From positions 839,058-903,057 of the forward strand of contig CAJNDS010000768.1 in assembly GCA_905221605.1 (NCBI GenBank): a DNA stretch of 64,000 nucleotides. Direction: 5' to 3'. Each line of letters starts with the position of its first letter. Position 1 is the stretch's first letter. Made by a program: the position numbers and the translations under genes. This DNA is from Symbiodinium natans. Its lineage: Eukaryota > Sar > Dinophyceae > Suessiales > Symbiodiniaceae. The notes under the pieces are model-generated. The model was given only the letters and a program-made list of their open reading frames with translations, ran no database searches and was not told the DNA's origin. Positions 12,796 through 24,496 of the stretch are shown here, in pieces.

Positions 12796-13671
12796 TATGG
12801 GTAGTGGGTAGCGTGTAGCGGGCACCGTCACATGCCAGGCGGCAGGCGGCCTCTTCCGAAAGATAGTGAACTACTACGCCAGCTGCAGGGCTTAAGAATC
12901 CTGAGGGGCGTGGGATTTTGCAGACCCTAATTGCTCCAGGGTGCGGTCGATGTCGAACTCTGCGGATGGGAACAAGAAAGTGAAAACTGAGCAGCCAGGA
13001 TCCTGCACCAGAGTTGGAATCCCGTTCAAGAAAGTACCCACATCAGCCACAAGTATTCGACTCGACTTGGGCACGGGTCTTCTTCTTGTTCTTGGGATAA
13101 GGAACTGGGGCATCACAGTGCTGGTAGGATGCTGCAGCTTAACCCAAAAGAGCTGCTGAAAACTTAAAGTTCAATCCATCGCCCACATGAACTGCACCCG
13201 ATGTGTAGGGTATGTGGGGTCTACAGGGCTTTGACAGAGGGTACGAAACAGAGGTGGGAATAGTAATTCCAGCTTGACAGGCACAGCCGAGGACAACGAA
13301 AGCTAGCCTGGATGCCAATATGGATTCGGGGCACCCCTCACCACCGCACACCACCACTGCCACCGCCACCAGCGCCACCAGCGCCACCAGACTCCACACT
13401 CCATCACAAAGCCACGCTCCACCACACACCAACACCATAACCACCACCACAGAGCGCCACACTCCACCACAACCACCACACTCCACTCTCCCTGCCCCTC
13501 CTCCACGTTACCGATAAATAAAATGCACCCCCACCCGGGTTTGGTCCCGTCCCGCCAGCCACGCTAGCTGTCCTGAAAATTCACACAAGTATTCAAAAGC
13601 AATAATGAAATGGAGACATACTTGTATGTAGAACAATGATAGTAAAAGTAATAATAGTAGTAATCATTCGT

Positions 13672-13893
<222 letters not shown>

Positions 13894-14048
13894 CAGAAGG
13901 ACCTTCAGAAATCAGAAGAAGAAGAATTCTGTAGGCCACTTGACTTCGCCAGTCTCTCACCGAAGGCTCCTGAAAGATGGCTCCCCCACCGGACCGCCGG
14001 CGGACCAGGTCTACTCCGTCCTCCAAGACTTTTTGGGGTTTTGCCCTT

Positions 14049-14130
14049 TGGGGTTTAGGGTTTAGGGTCTAGGGTTTAGGGTTTTGGGTTTTGGGTTTAG
14101 GGTTTGGGTTTTGGGTCTTGGGTTCAGGGT
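14049..14130 (+). repeat. Degenerate TTTAGGG block
   Basis: About ten units mixing TTTAGGG, TCTAGGG, TTTTGGG and TTTGGG. Confidence 0.8.
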
Positions 14131-15402
14131 TGCTCGCGGGAATTAGGGAGTTACGTTCCCCATTCCCCGTAATCATCCAGGGCGTAGGGTGTGGGATACT
14201 GGTTCTTAATAGGGGTATTCGTGAGGCAATCAAGTACCCCTTTTAAACCCGCAATAGGGGAGGGTCGTATTGGGGCATGTCATGCACCTAGGGAATCTAA
14301 AGAATCTCAAGCGGTCCTCATCCAACTGTGAGAGAACGCACTCTTTCCAAGGGTTCCTGAGCCCAGCTGGAATTTGGACTTCATGGTTTGTAGGGTCTTT
14401 TGCCACCTGCCTAGCAGACTCGCGGCCACACCGCTGGGATGCAAAGTGTCCACACTGTCCAGCATACTAGAGGAAGGGGAAGATTGTGGATTGTTGATTG
14501 GCTGAGGTTAGGTTAGGGCTTGTGTGAGGCCACCGTGCAGACATGACGACACAGTGCCACACCAGCATTTCTATCATGGCTCCAGTGGACCTCACCCTGC
14601 TACTGACAAGAGTTGGCAAGACGTAGCTATCCCCATGGCGAATTCATCAACCACGGCGTCTTGCCGCCACTCTGGTCAACATCGTGCAAGCAGCCAAGTT
14701 CAGCCCGGCCTTTCTGCATGCGGGGTTAGGGGTACGATTTCAGGGTAGGGCCCTTTCAGGGTGCGCAGTGTTCAGGACGACTCCACAGAACTCCCAAAAC
14801 AAACTAAAGCTCGGATAACAAAACAGGGCTTCGGGTTTCATATATCCATCGAAGAGAAGAGACGAGCACCCGCAATGGACGTCAGGGGTCTGATGCCGTC
14901 CGATGGTAACCACGGGTTGTGGTCTCCACAGATACCTGGATGAAAGGGCAAGGGCCGAGGGTTCAGGGTTGTTTTCTTCAAGGCTTCGACGTTCTGAGAG
15001 AGTTGGGGCGCGGTGGGGCAAACCCGCAGCCGTTGACCCAAACAAGAACTAAAGGTACGACGATGTACTGCGTAAATACTCCCAAAGTCTTGCAGGGAAT
15101 GTGTCTGGGCTCCATGGTTGATGCTGTGGTTTGGATTTACAAAGGTACTTGCACAGAATTTCCTCCAGGTGACATCAGTGGCGCGGTCAGCTTCACGGCA
15201 TTCATGAGGTACTCTTCAACCTTCAGGCGGCGAGGGTCGGCCATTCCCCCATGCCCTGAACTCTGCACCTGGCATGGTATAACCCTAAACCCGAAACTCT
15301 GTGCCTCAAAAGAGACCGTAAACTGTGGCTGCGTCAACTCTTCGCATGGCAGGGTGTCGCGGGATCGTTGATCTGCCCATTTTCGGAGCCCCGAGTGTCT
15401 AG

Positions 15403-15770
15403 GGGGGGTTTAGGGTTTAGGGTTTAGGGTTTAGGGTTTAGAGTTTAGGGTTTAGGGTTTAGGGTTTAGGGTTTAGGGTTTAGGGTTTAGGGTTTAGGGT
15501 TTAGGGCCAGGGTTTAGGGCCAGGGTTTAGGGTTTAGGGTTTAGGATTTAGGGTTTGGGGCCAGGGTTTAGGGGTTTGGGGCCAGGGTTTCTGCAGCACC
15601 ATCTCCGAAGAGCGAGTCTCGGCCAGGGTTTAGGGTTTAAGGCTTAGGGCTTAGGGCTTAGGGCTTAGGGCTTCGGGCTTCGGGCTTAGGGCTTAGGGCT
15701 TAGGGCTTCGGGCTTCGGGCTTAGGGACTAGGGCTTAGGGCTTAGCACGCGCTCTTTCGGGTTTGGGGTT
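15403..15770 (+). repeat. TTTAGGG array passing into GGGCTTAG/GGGCTTCG arrays
   Basis: About twenty TTTAGGG units (15405-15520), GGGCCAGG interruptions, then from 15620 clustered runs of GGGCTTA and GGGCTTC units. Confidence 0.9.
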
Positions 15771-16600
15771 TAGGGTTTTTGGTTCTTACCAACATCGGCC
15801 CGCAGGGCTGGAGCTCAAAACGGCGCAGTGCTCACTTGTGGCTTCTTTCCGTGCTCACTTGTGGCTACCCTAGGCGTCTTTTCCTTCTTTGTGTGTCGAA
15901 ACTCGCACAAAACTCTTGCGTTTCAACCCCAAAACCTCACAGTCCTCTTCTGCCACCCGCCGGGCTTTCTACATGTAGGGTTCGGATGACGGCACTTCCA
16001 CAACAGTCCCTAGGCATGACAAAGCCGAGTAACCCAATCAGTCCCTAATTAACCCGCAACTTGTCTCGACGACTTTGATCTTGCCCGCTATGAAATGGGC
16101 AGGCATACGAAAAGCCACAAACGGGTCTGGAAAGCTACAAAGCAAGCAGGAAAGGAAGCTACAAGCGAACGTTCGACCTGCCCACACCCCCTAATCCCTG
16201 ATCTCCACCACCCCTAGCTCCAACCCTTACTGCGAGTACCACTAATCGTAGTTCTCCTATTTCCTGCTATTACTGCGTCACATGGCACTCACCACTGCCT
16301 TCCTCGCCTTCCTGGCAACCCTAAACCTAAACCCTTTTTGAGCACGGACTGGGAAACTGCCGGCAACCTGATAGCAGAGCCTTCCTGCGACCCTATACAA
16401 GCAGGGGATGCCTTCACAGGCGAGACTTAGTATACTGGTAGAAAAAGGGGCGCTGTTGCCTCAATCCTCTTGCAACGGTTTGCATCGTCACGCCAGGACA
16501 AAGCACTCAGGGGACATGCACGGATCTAAAGCACCATGCTTTCCACTGCTGAGGGCATAGCTGGATCTTGTCAAATTTTCGAGCTGCACACATCATACGA

Positions 16601-17269
16601 CTAAATCGAAGAGTCCATCTGCACCGCAGTAGCTTGTCGCTGCCGTCGTCGTTCTGCCTTCAGAGCTCTCTTCCTGCAGTGTTCTGCGTCCTTCATCTCT
16701 TGCAGGGTTTTTTCAGGAACCACAGCGGGAGCGCGGGCAGCTTCAGTAGACCTGTCCGATGCAGCCGGCCAAGGAGGCTCGCAAGAAGATGGATGATGTG
16801 AGGATCGAGAGACCTCCATTGGATGTTGCAAGCGTGTCCACGGGACCTGCTTCCGGCATGTCACACTAAGTGCCTCGTCCAGCATGTCAACCCGACCGTT
16901 CAAGTTTAGCATCTTCAAATTCTCGTCCTGGAGGGCCTGAATACGCTTCACTAAATCTCCGGTAGCAGCCTTGAACTCTGTCATAGCATGCGCGACCAGC
17001 GTCTCCGCCCAATGCTTACATTCCGCCTCGGAGTAGGTCCTGTCCAATGTTTGCGTTGCAACATCCACGGCCTGATTTTCTGCATCCACAGTTCTCCCAA
17101 AGCTGAGCGCATCGAACAAACTGATCTTCACAGCATGAGGTCTGCATTCATTTGCGGGCCGCAAATCATGTAACACTTTCCAAAGGCATTGTGCCGCCGA
17201 GTCGTTCCCACTTCGATTAGCCAACCGGATGCAATAAGCAATGCATGCACATAATTTCGCCTGAACCAT
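16601..17269 (-). CDS. Hypothetical coiled-coil protein
   Basis: A 222-residue frame with a coherent helical character. Residues about 70-140 (SEAECKHWAETLV, EFKAATGDLVKRIQALQDENLK) have heptad-like hydrophobic spacing suggesting a coiled coil. A proline/serine-rich linker follows, then a strongly basic helix near the C-terminus (about 195-215). Codon use is less GC-biased than in the right-hand retroelement. No family is recognised. A partial spliced-leader match lies just upstream of the start but in the opposite orientation. It may be a host gene, an exon of one, or chance; the opposite strand shows no competing long frame. Confidence 0.35.
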   Translation of the reverse strand: MVQAKLCACIAYCIRLANRSGNDSAAQCLWKVLHDLRPANECRPHAVKISLFDALSFGRTVDAENQAVDVATQTLDRTYSEAECKHWAETLVAHAMTEFKAATGDLVKRIQALQDENLKMLNLNGRVDMLDEALSVTCRKQVPWTRLQHPMEVSRSSHHPSSCEPPWPAASDRSTEAARAPAVVPEKTLQEMKDAEHCRKRALKAERRRQRQATAVQMDSSI

Positions 17270-17346
17270 GGCAACAGCGCGCTATAGATCAGGACAAGAC
17301 TTGAACTCTCTTGCACGCCCGTTAGGGCCTCGTAGCCAAACTTGAG

Positions 17347-17359
17347 CCGTAGCCATTTT
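17347..17359 (+). other. Partial dinoflagellate spliced-leader (DinoSL) relic
   Basis: CCGTAGCCATTTT is identical to 13 consecutive bases at the 5' end of the 22-base dinoflagellate spliced leader. It is preceded by CGTAGCCA plus TTGAG, which looks like the decayed remains of a second leader in tandem. There is no GT donor after it and it stops in telomere-like repeats, so it is not an SL RNA gene. Retroposed trans-spliced transcripts are known to leave such relics in dinoflagellate genomes. No plus-strand coding sequence follows. Confidence 0.5.
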
Positions 17360-17365
17360 ACCCTG

Positions 17366-17406
17366 AACCCTAAACCCTAAACCCGAAACCCTAAACCCTA
17401 AACCCT
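17366..17406 (-). repeat. CCCTAAA array
   Basis: Six units of CCCTAAA/CCCGAAA immediately downstream of the spliced-leader-like match. Confidence 0.85.
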
Positions 17407-17507
17407 TCGTTTTCCCAATGCCCGGCGGCCGCAAAGTGGAAAGTGATGTCGGACACCTCCGACCGGAGGATGCGCGGCCCGCCTGCAGGGATATCCCGAG
17501 GCTCTTG

Positions 17508-17659
17508 TAGATTTATAGCACTTGCATTTATTTTATTCATTTTTCTGTTTACAAATTACAGTACATAGTAGAATAATAGATTATAGATTTATAGCACTTG
17601 CATTCATTTTATGCATTTTTCTGTTTACAAATTACAGTACATAGTAGAATATTAGATTG
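17508..17659. repeat. 76-bp tandem duplication in an AT-rich island
   Basis: The segment beginning TAGATTTATAGCACTTGCAT occurs twice with a period of 76 bases (17508 and 17584) and few differences. The AT-rich island continues to about 17790. No coding content is seen. Confidence 0.9.
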
Positions 17660-17885
17660 TTATATACTATTTATACATTACTGATACATTACCTATGTAT
17701 CGTTAATATTGTTTGTATATTCGTTGTGTATTCTTGATGCGTGATTATACCTGTTATAGCTATATTATTCTTATGCATGTATGTACATGATACGTAAAAC
17801 ACCTTCTGCCCTCTGGCGAGGAAAAAAAGGCTTGCGGCATATGGGATGTTTGGAGGGCGCACAGGGCTTAATAAGCCCTCATAAT

Positions 17886-17965
17886 ATGAGGTTCATGGGT
17901 AGTTAGAAGTAGGGTTACAAGTGCCCGTTGTAAGTATAACTACCATACTTTGAAGCCGACCTGTA
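17886..17965. mobile_element. MITE-like inverted-repeat element, family A, degraded copy
   Basis: Left end GAGGTTCATGGGTAGTTA and internal TATAACTACCATACTT match the better copies at 18998, 29821 and 36071. The right terminal repeat is eroded. Confidence 0.5.
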
Positions 17966-18663
17966 ACTAAGCAATATGAGGTGCGGCAGGTTAACCAGCC
18001 TTTTGCGTTTGCCAGGCTTCGGCTTGGGGCGTTCACACAGGTTCAAAGCTTTGGTCTGGGCAAGGGTTCGGGTTCAGGACCCGAAAACCCCTGCGCGTTG
18101 AGGGACGGGGCAGTTCATGATGATGTATATAAGCCGAAAGCGAGCACTATGCACCTGTATGCAAGCAACCGTCCTAAGACTGCCCATTTCGCCAGCAACA
18201 ACAACAGGATGTCGGAACATCCCCACGAGACCAGATTTTGGCCTCCCCCACCATCAGCGGCACCGCGCGCGGCACGCGCAAGACTTGGCAGATGCCGGCG
18301 GAGGAATGCCATGTCAGCGACACGAAATGGAACTTCGAACTCCGCACAACTTATTGCACCTTGCCGCGGCCATGAGGTTCGGGAAAACATGCCCTTCGAA
18401 CTCTTCCACTACAAGCTGGAGCCCTACCGACTGGCCTAAATGCCTTCAACTTTGCTTTCTGAAACCTCTCTGCCAGTACCACCCCGAGTCCTGCATATTC
18501 AGCCTCTTCTACATCCCAGGCTGGCTCGAAGCTGAATCAAACCGGCAGCTGCGGCAGCGTGCAACATCAACTCCAGGACCGTTGGGCCATGTACGGAGCA
18601 TCCTTGGCGCGTGCCTTCTGCACATCGCCAACCGCGCAGAAGATCTTCGCAGAGGTGTGGGGT

Positions 18664-18790
18664 GTTGGCTCTAGGCTCTAGGCTCTAGGCTCTAGGCTCT
18701 AGGCTCTAGGCTCTAGGCTCTAGGCTCTAGGCTCTAGGCTCTAGGCTCTAGGCTCTAGGCTCTAGGCTTTAAGCTCTAGGCTCTAGGCTC
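18664..18790 (+). repeat. GGCTCTA array
   Basis: About seventeen near-perfect units of a 7-base GGCTCTA repeat. It keeps the telomere-like period but not its sequence, an extreme homogenised variant. Confidence 0.9.
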
Positions 18791-18997
18791 CCTCTAGCAT
18801 CTCAAGGCTTTCCGTATGGAGGCAAGAGATGTCAGCCCTCCCGAATCATCAGGACCTGCTTAGCCCATTAGGAATCTACTGCGTTCTTCGCCGTACCTTG
18901 TGTAAGGTGTGAGGCCTCTGAAGCCCCAAGCCCGAGCTCCCCAAAACCTGACCCCAAAACGGCCCTAAACTAAACCACGGCTGAGGTCTAGGGCCGA

Positions 18998-19110
18998 CTG
19001 GGAGGTTCATAGGTCGTTATAAGGAGGGTTATAAGTACCCTGAATAAGGTTATAAGTAGAATTACCATACTTAAAACCCTCTTAGAACTACCCCATGAAC
19101 CTCCAAGTAG
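18998..19110. mobile_element. MITE-like inverted-repeat element, family A
   Basis: Left arm starts GGGAGGTTCATAGG and right arm ends CCCATGAACCTCCAAGTA, which are reverse complements with a few differences. The interior contains TTATAAGTAGAATTACCATA, shared with other copies. Non-coding and about 113 bp. It lies 307 bases beyond the stop codon of the GDT1-like gene. Confidence 0.65.
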
Positions 19111-19255
19111 GGCTTGGGGGGCATCCAAAACCTCCCTGGGCACAGCTCGAGCCCCACGTCCAGCCTGCACAGACCTCGGCTCAGGAGCCCCACAAGCACC
19201 GAGCAACAATGTACACATGTGTTGTCCTCCCAGACATAAAATGTACAATATATAT

Positions 19256-19281
19256 GGCATATATATATATATATATATATT
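19256..19281. repeat. (AT)n microsatellite
   Basis: About twelve AT dinucleotides downstream of the GDT1-like gene. Confidence 0.95.
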
Positions 19282-19416
19282 CGGAGTCCAAAAAGTGGGC
19301 ACCAGGCGACCAAAGCGCAGCGTGCAGAGCCGTAGCTGTGAACTCTTACGTGAGGGGACTGACCTTTTCACTCCGTCAACGCACACAAAAGTCTCTTCAA
19401 TGATCAGCTCCACTAA

Positions 19417-20316
19417 TTATGGTCTGCTCGCCGATATGCCATCTCGAACGGCTAAGGCGGCAAACAAAAGGAAGCTACAGGCACTCAGCCCTAGCACCAG
19501 CTTTTCACTCAGCTTCGTACCCTCCAGCAATGAAGCCGCAAGAACAGCACTGAGGGTGAGGACAAGGAAGGCGATCATCGACCCAATGCACACGGGAACC
19601 CAGGGTGCCGAGGAATGGAGCGTCACCATGGCCACTTGTGTTCTGTCTCCCCATTCAGCCACGAAGACGGCCACAAAGACCCGGAGGATGATGTCCTTCC
19701 AAGCCTGCTCTTTCTTCTCATCCGCGCCTTGCAACGCCTCTTGTGCTTCATCTGTTCGCCCCTGGATGACATCTTCGTCTTGACCTGCTCGAAGAAACTC
19801 GACGAAGTAAGCGAGAGCCAGAAGGAAGAAGACGGTAGCCGTGGTGAAGCAGAGGACTGTTATTGAGAAAAGCTGAGCAATTGCAACGCCAAGCGCCGCT
19901 GCCAGCAGCACATGAACGACTAGTGCCACATAGGCGCCAATGAAAGCCCGGCTCCTGCCATAGTTCATCGCACAAATTAGCGCCACAAACCAAGTTTTGT
20001 CAAAAAGCTCCGCAACTGCCACCACAGAGAAAGAGCGAATTATGACGTTGAAGTTGTCTGGAAGTGTCCCGTACCATGTGCCGGTCTTCGTCGGCTTCTG
20101 CTGCTGGTTATCGAGGATTTTGCCCTGCGTGAACTGGCTGGAGACCAGATTCAAGGCATCCACCTGAAGGTTGCCCGTCAGGCCCGTGAGGCCCGCCAGG
20201 CTGGTGTTCTGTCGAACCTGGGCCAGGTTCGACAAGCCCTGGATCGGCTTCACATGCGCAAGCAGGAGCGGAACCCACCAAATCATGGAGAAGGTGCAGC
20301 GATGCACCACATTCAT
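19417..20316 (-). CDS. TMEM165/GDT1 family (UPF0016) cation/proton antiporter
   Basis: A 299-residue intronless frame. Members of this family exchange Ca2+/Mn2+ for protons in Golgi, chloroplast or vacuolar membranes and support Mn supply for glycosylation or photosynthesis. Residues 11-27 are hydrophobic and may be a signal or targeting peptide. Two homologous three-helix halves follow (helices about 91-116, 124-150, 152-175 and 207-230, 238-262, 272-292), joined by an acidic loop at 178-203. Each half should carry the signature E-x-G-D-K/R-T. The second is canonical (EWGDRT, 221-226), while the first reads ELFDKT (103-108), with the glycine replaced by phenylalanine. Length is typical for the family. 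The start was chosen as the first Met before the hydrophobic N-terminus. No operon-like partner is present. It is flanked by inverted-repeat elements and (AT)n tracts on both sides. The family assignment is firm; the exact ion and compartment are inferred. Confidence 0.9.
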   Translation of the reverse strand: MNVVHRCTFSMIWWVPLLLAHVKPIQGLSNLAQVRQNTSLAGLTGLTGNLQVDALNLVSSQFTQGKILDNQQQKPTKTGTWYGTLPDNFNVIIRSFSVVAVAELFDKTWFVALICAMNYGRSRAFIGAYVALVVHVLLAAALGVAIAQLFSITVLCFTTATVFFLLALAYFVEFLRAGQDEDVIQGRTDEAQEALQGADEKKEQAWKDIILRVFVAVFVAEWGDRTQVAMVTLHSSAPWVPVCIGSMIAFLVLTLSAVLAASLLEGTKLSEKLVLGLSACSFLLFAALAVRDGISASRP

Positions 20317-20428
20317 TATCGGATTTCTGTGCCTCTGAGCCTACAGAGCTCGAGCCAGGAAGCCTTTCCATGATGCACCCAGGTCCCAAGACGCCGCGAG
20401 ACAGCAACCACAAGCTCCCTTAGGCTTC

Positions 20429-20465
20429 CTGTTGGTCAGTAGGGAATGGGGGAATGAGGTACCCT

Positions 20466-20502
<37 letters not shown>

Positions 20503-20560
20503 TGACCCCTTAAAGGGTAAAAAGGGGGCCCTTATTCCCTCATTCCCTACTAGCCAACAG
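20429..20560. mobile_element. Inverted-repeat element with poly-A/(TA)n loop
   Basis: Arms of about 37 bases (20429-20465 and 20523-20560) are imperfect reverse complements beginning CTGTTGG and containing AGTAGGGAATG. The loop holds 14-15 As followed by about fourteen TA units. It sits 113 bases upstream of the GDT1-like start codon, so it could influence transcription. No target-site duplication is evident. Confidence 0.6.
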
Positions 20561-20656
20561 CAAGTAGGGCAGGAGTCCCTAGGCCCAGGGCATAACTTGG
20601 AAGGCCAGGAGGTCGTCGTTTTTGGGAGGCCCCTCGATGCCTGGGACAGAACCCAG

Positions 20657-20788
20657 TGCTTGGAGGTTCAGGGTACTTACAAACCCAATACTAACTGTAC
20701 TTCTAACCCAATTACAACCATGTCAGGGCACTTAAGGCGTTTATAAGTGGGTATAATTGGTGAATAAGTACGGGGAACCTCCAAGTAT
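20657..20788. mobile_element. MITE-like inverted-repeat element, family A, diverged copy
   Basis: Left end GCTTGGAGGTTCAGGGTAC and right end GTACGGGGAACCTCCAAGTA form the terminal inverted repeats. The interior has TTATAAGTGGGTATAATT, resembling the family core. Confidence 0.55.
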
Positions 20789-22417
20789 AGGTGGTTACTA
20801 CGCGGTCATACACTGCCCTTGCAGCTGAAACGAGCCATCTCTCGTTGATGCCTTCGAAACACTTCGAGCTGCCCCTGTATTTTGGCACTTGCATATCTTC
20901 AGGGAAGTCATGGCGCGAAGAGACATATGGACGCAAGTAATCTGTGCTGTACCACGTGCAACTTAGTCGGCCTCTATATCTCTTTTGCGCCCACAGTCCA
21001 CAACCTTTCCAGGAAGCGCCGGGCACTCCCGGACGACATCTGCTCCAGACGGCCGCCCTGAACCCTCAAACTCAACACCCACAGTCGGCACTGTCTCGCA
21101 AGGCTCCGGCTGTTGAGGACCGCGAAAGCCTTTCAGAAGGGGCCGCGACAGCTAAAGCTACGAACTTGTATTCTTTGTGTATTGCGTCATTGCATCTAGA
21201 CTCAAAAACTACGCATGTTCATATTCTGATACTGTGCTAGTACGATATGTTGATATCATATTTCTATGGCATGTTAAAACTGCTACATATGTCTTGAATT
21301 TTATTAACTCTCGTGTTCTTGTATTCTTCAGTTCTTTTATTCTTATCGTCTCGTGTTCTTAAATTCTTATATTCCTGTATTCTGACATTCTTATATTGTT
21401 GCATTATATGAGCATACTAGTTTATTGCCATTTTGATGTGAAAATGTCATCTTATTATCTTACTATCTTCATATATTAGTAAATTCCAAGATTAATATAT
21501 GTACTATGTTGCGAATATGGTTTGATATATCAATGTGTTATCATATCATCATATTGTCATATTGTCATATTATCATAAGTATCATATCACCATATTGTGC
21601 GTATATTTGGTTTGGTTGTTAGGCTATATATGTCTCTTAGACTATTAGAGTACTGGATTGTTGCATTTTTAGACTATTTAACGACTGCGATCTTGCTATG
21701 TTCATAGATCATAGTATTTTTCAGCATAATCTTACAATCCAGGTTTATGTTAATATATTCCTATTATTCTTACATTATTATTCTTGTACACTTATGACAG
21801 TACAGGACTCTTACTTGTCCAGCTCCAACTGCTCAGTGGTAAACACTCCGAAAGCTCCCCTGAACAATGGGAACATCGCCGGCACTGGAACCTGTCGAGG
21901 CTTGCTGATCCGGAACGACGCCTCGCTCCTCGGATTCTTCGGGGTTGGGAGGGGGGTCGGAGGCTAGGAACCGAGGACGGCTTTGCCCGTTTTGCTTTTG
22001 GGCCTGGGTGCATCGCCCAACCACGAAGACCAAGAGCCCTCCCCAAGAGCCCTCCCATCCTTCCTCTGAATCCATCCCACTCGTTTTCAGGCTCTCCAAC
22101 TACAGCCTAAGGAACCCTTTTGCATCCGGGCTTGAGTCGGCCGGGAATGGTCAGCAAATCGCGGTGACTTGCATCTGATAATTGGAGCAACCATCTCAAG
22201 GTTTTCACCCTTTTGCCACTGGACTGAGGTTTTCACCCTAAACCCTTAACCCTAACCCAAAAGCCCTAAACCCTAAGGTTTGGTTCAACATTCAAGGTTT
22301 GGCGTGCCCTCCTCTGCTGCGGCTGTCTCGGAGCCCAATTGCTTGGGACAAGCTGCGTGGCAAGTTGGGGGGGGGTTTACGAAAATCGGGGACCCAGAGA
22401 ACAGACCCCCGAATAGT

Positions 22418-22722
22418 AGGTTTAGGGTTTAGGGTTTAGGGTTTAGGGTTTAGGTTTAGGGTTTAGGGTTTAGGGTTTTGGGTTTTGGGTTTTGGGTTTA
22501 GGGTTTTTTTGCCACCCGACTAGCCACGGCAATGCGGGGTGCAAGGTCGGAATGGTTTAGGGTTTAGGGTTTAGGGTTTAGGGTTTAGGGTTTAGGGTCT
22601 AGGGTCTAGGGTCTAGGGTCTAGGGTTTAGGGTTTAGGGTTTAGGGTTTAGGGTTTAGGGTTTAGGGTTTAGGGTTTAGGGTTTAGGGTTTAGGGTTTAG
22701 GGTTTAGGGTTTAGGGTTTAGG
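22418..22722 (+). repeat. Two TTTAGGG arrays
   Basis: About ten units at 22418-22505 and about twenty-four at 22555-22722, including a clustered TCTAGGG x4 variant. Confidence 0.9.
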
Positions 22723-24022
22723 CGAAACCAGACCCCATTACAATACGGACCGTAATTAGGTACCCCCTGACTTCGAAAACCCCCATTTTGGGACGCGGAG
22801 GTTGCGGCAGCTGGATTCAATGTCGACAGAGTGTGGGGTTGGGATTCGGGAATGTACCATGTCGAGGCAAGAACGACGGCACGAAGAGAACGCAAAGGCT
22901 TCAAGGCTTCGAGAGCAGCAGCTCCCACTCACCCGAGATCGCGGCAACTTCATGAGGAAGCGGAAGCGCACATGTTCGTCTGGGATCTCGCTCGCTCTCT
23001 TCCAACCTTGGATTTTGCACAAGGCCGCACCTCCAACCCTGACAATTCGAGATGCAATCAGGAAATGCCCGACACTCTGAAGCCCCTCAAGTATCCCAAA
23101 CCCTGATCAACCCCGAACGCGTTGAGCCCTAAAGCCCTCCTCAGCTTGGATCGACACGATTACAAAGCTGGGGCATCGACCTCGGAGCATGACGTTCGCC
23201 GCCTGGCAAGGGCTGGAGTGTCTAGTGCTTCCGGAAGACTGGTGGCAACTGCAAGCAAATGAACACAACTATGGAATGCGATTAGGCATCCGAACGTGCC
23301 CGGCTTTCACAGCTCTCCAACTGTACTTGATCCGAGCCTTCTCCCACTGCCCTTCGCCGGCATACACGGCTCCCAAACTCAGCACGTGGAGTTTTGGAGC
23401 GAGATGCAGTTCTTTGCGGCTTAGGGTTCACACGAACTAGCAAGGCCCCTTGCTTCGGCAACACGAAGTCCTCCCCTTGGACCCTCTTGGAGAGTTCATG
23501 TGGGTTGAAAAGCGCAGCCGTTCTCTGTAGGGTCAAGCACCAGTAGTTGGGTGAGGCTCTGGTGGGGTCGGAGCTTGCGGGCTGGAAGCGCTCGCGCGCT
23601 TTCGGCATCAGGTTTAGGACTGAAGGATGAAGGCGGAGGTCGCAGGCAAACATGCGGTGCTCCCCTGTGGCAACTGGTCACAAGCACCGCGCTCGTGGAT
23701 GTACCGCATGTTGTACCTGCAAGAAGGCATGCCGGCATGATTCGACGCTTTCTCCTGCGAAGGCGGAAGTGGCCGGCGCTGCATTCGTTTCATGAACCAC
23801 CGACCACTCCAAGACCCTACCACCCTAAACCCTAAACCCTCCAGACACTGACAGGGCCTTAGCCTTGGACCGCCGGCCTGCCCTGGAGCCAAGTGGGCCT
23901 GAGGCCCTCTGCTCTTTTTTTCAAGCATGGGGGTGTAGGATGCTCGCAGGACCTCATTGGGTCCTTAATATAACGGGGATCCTACTGTCTCCGGGTCGAG
24001 ATAGGGATGGGTCCTTAATATG

Positions 24023-24496
24023 TAACCCTAAACCCTAAACCCTAGACTTTAGACCCTAGACTCGCCCTAGACCCTAAACCCTAAACCCTAAACCCTAAAC
24101 CCGAAACCCTAATAGGGATCCCACTCTTTCCGGGTCTAGATTCGGGATCCCCCTACTATCGTCAACTCCCCCATTTCCAAGGGCCCAAGGCTTCCAAAAG
24201 ATCGATCTCAAAGGGTTTAGGGTTTCTGCAGCACTGGGTTTAGGGTTTAAGGTTTAGGGTTTAGGGTTTAGGGCTTCGGGCTTAGGGCTTAGGGCTTAGG
24301 GCTTAGGGCTTAGGGTTGGCTGGGGTTTGGAGAAGACGCCGTCACATCACAAGGGTTAAACCCGTCATTCGCGCCGCGAAGGGCCCCAAAGATTCCCCCC
24401 CCACCCCCAGAGTCCTCGACACAACCCTGAACCCTAAACCCTAAACCGTAAACCCTAAACCCTTAACCCTAAACCCTAAACCCTAAACCCTAAACC
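24023..24496. repeat. Opposed CCCTAAA, TTTAGGG, CCCTAAA blocks
   Basis: CCCTAAA units at 24023-24112, TTTAGGG and GGGCTTA units at 24226-24318, and CCCTAAA units at 24421-24496. Orientation flips twice within 480 bases. Confidence 0.9.

Noticed and set aside
17347-17360. Functional SL RNA gene
   Set aside because: Only 13 bases of the leader are present, with no GT donor, intron or Sm-like site downstream.
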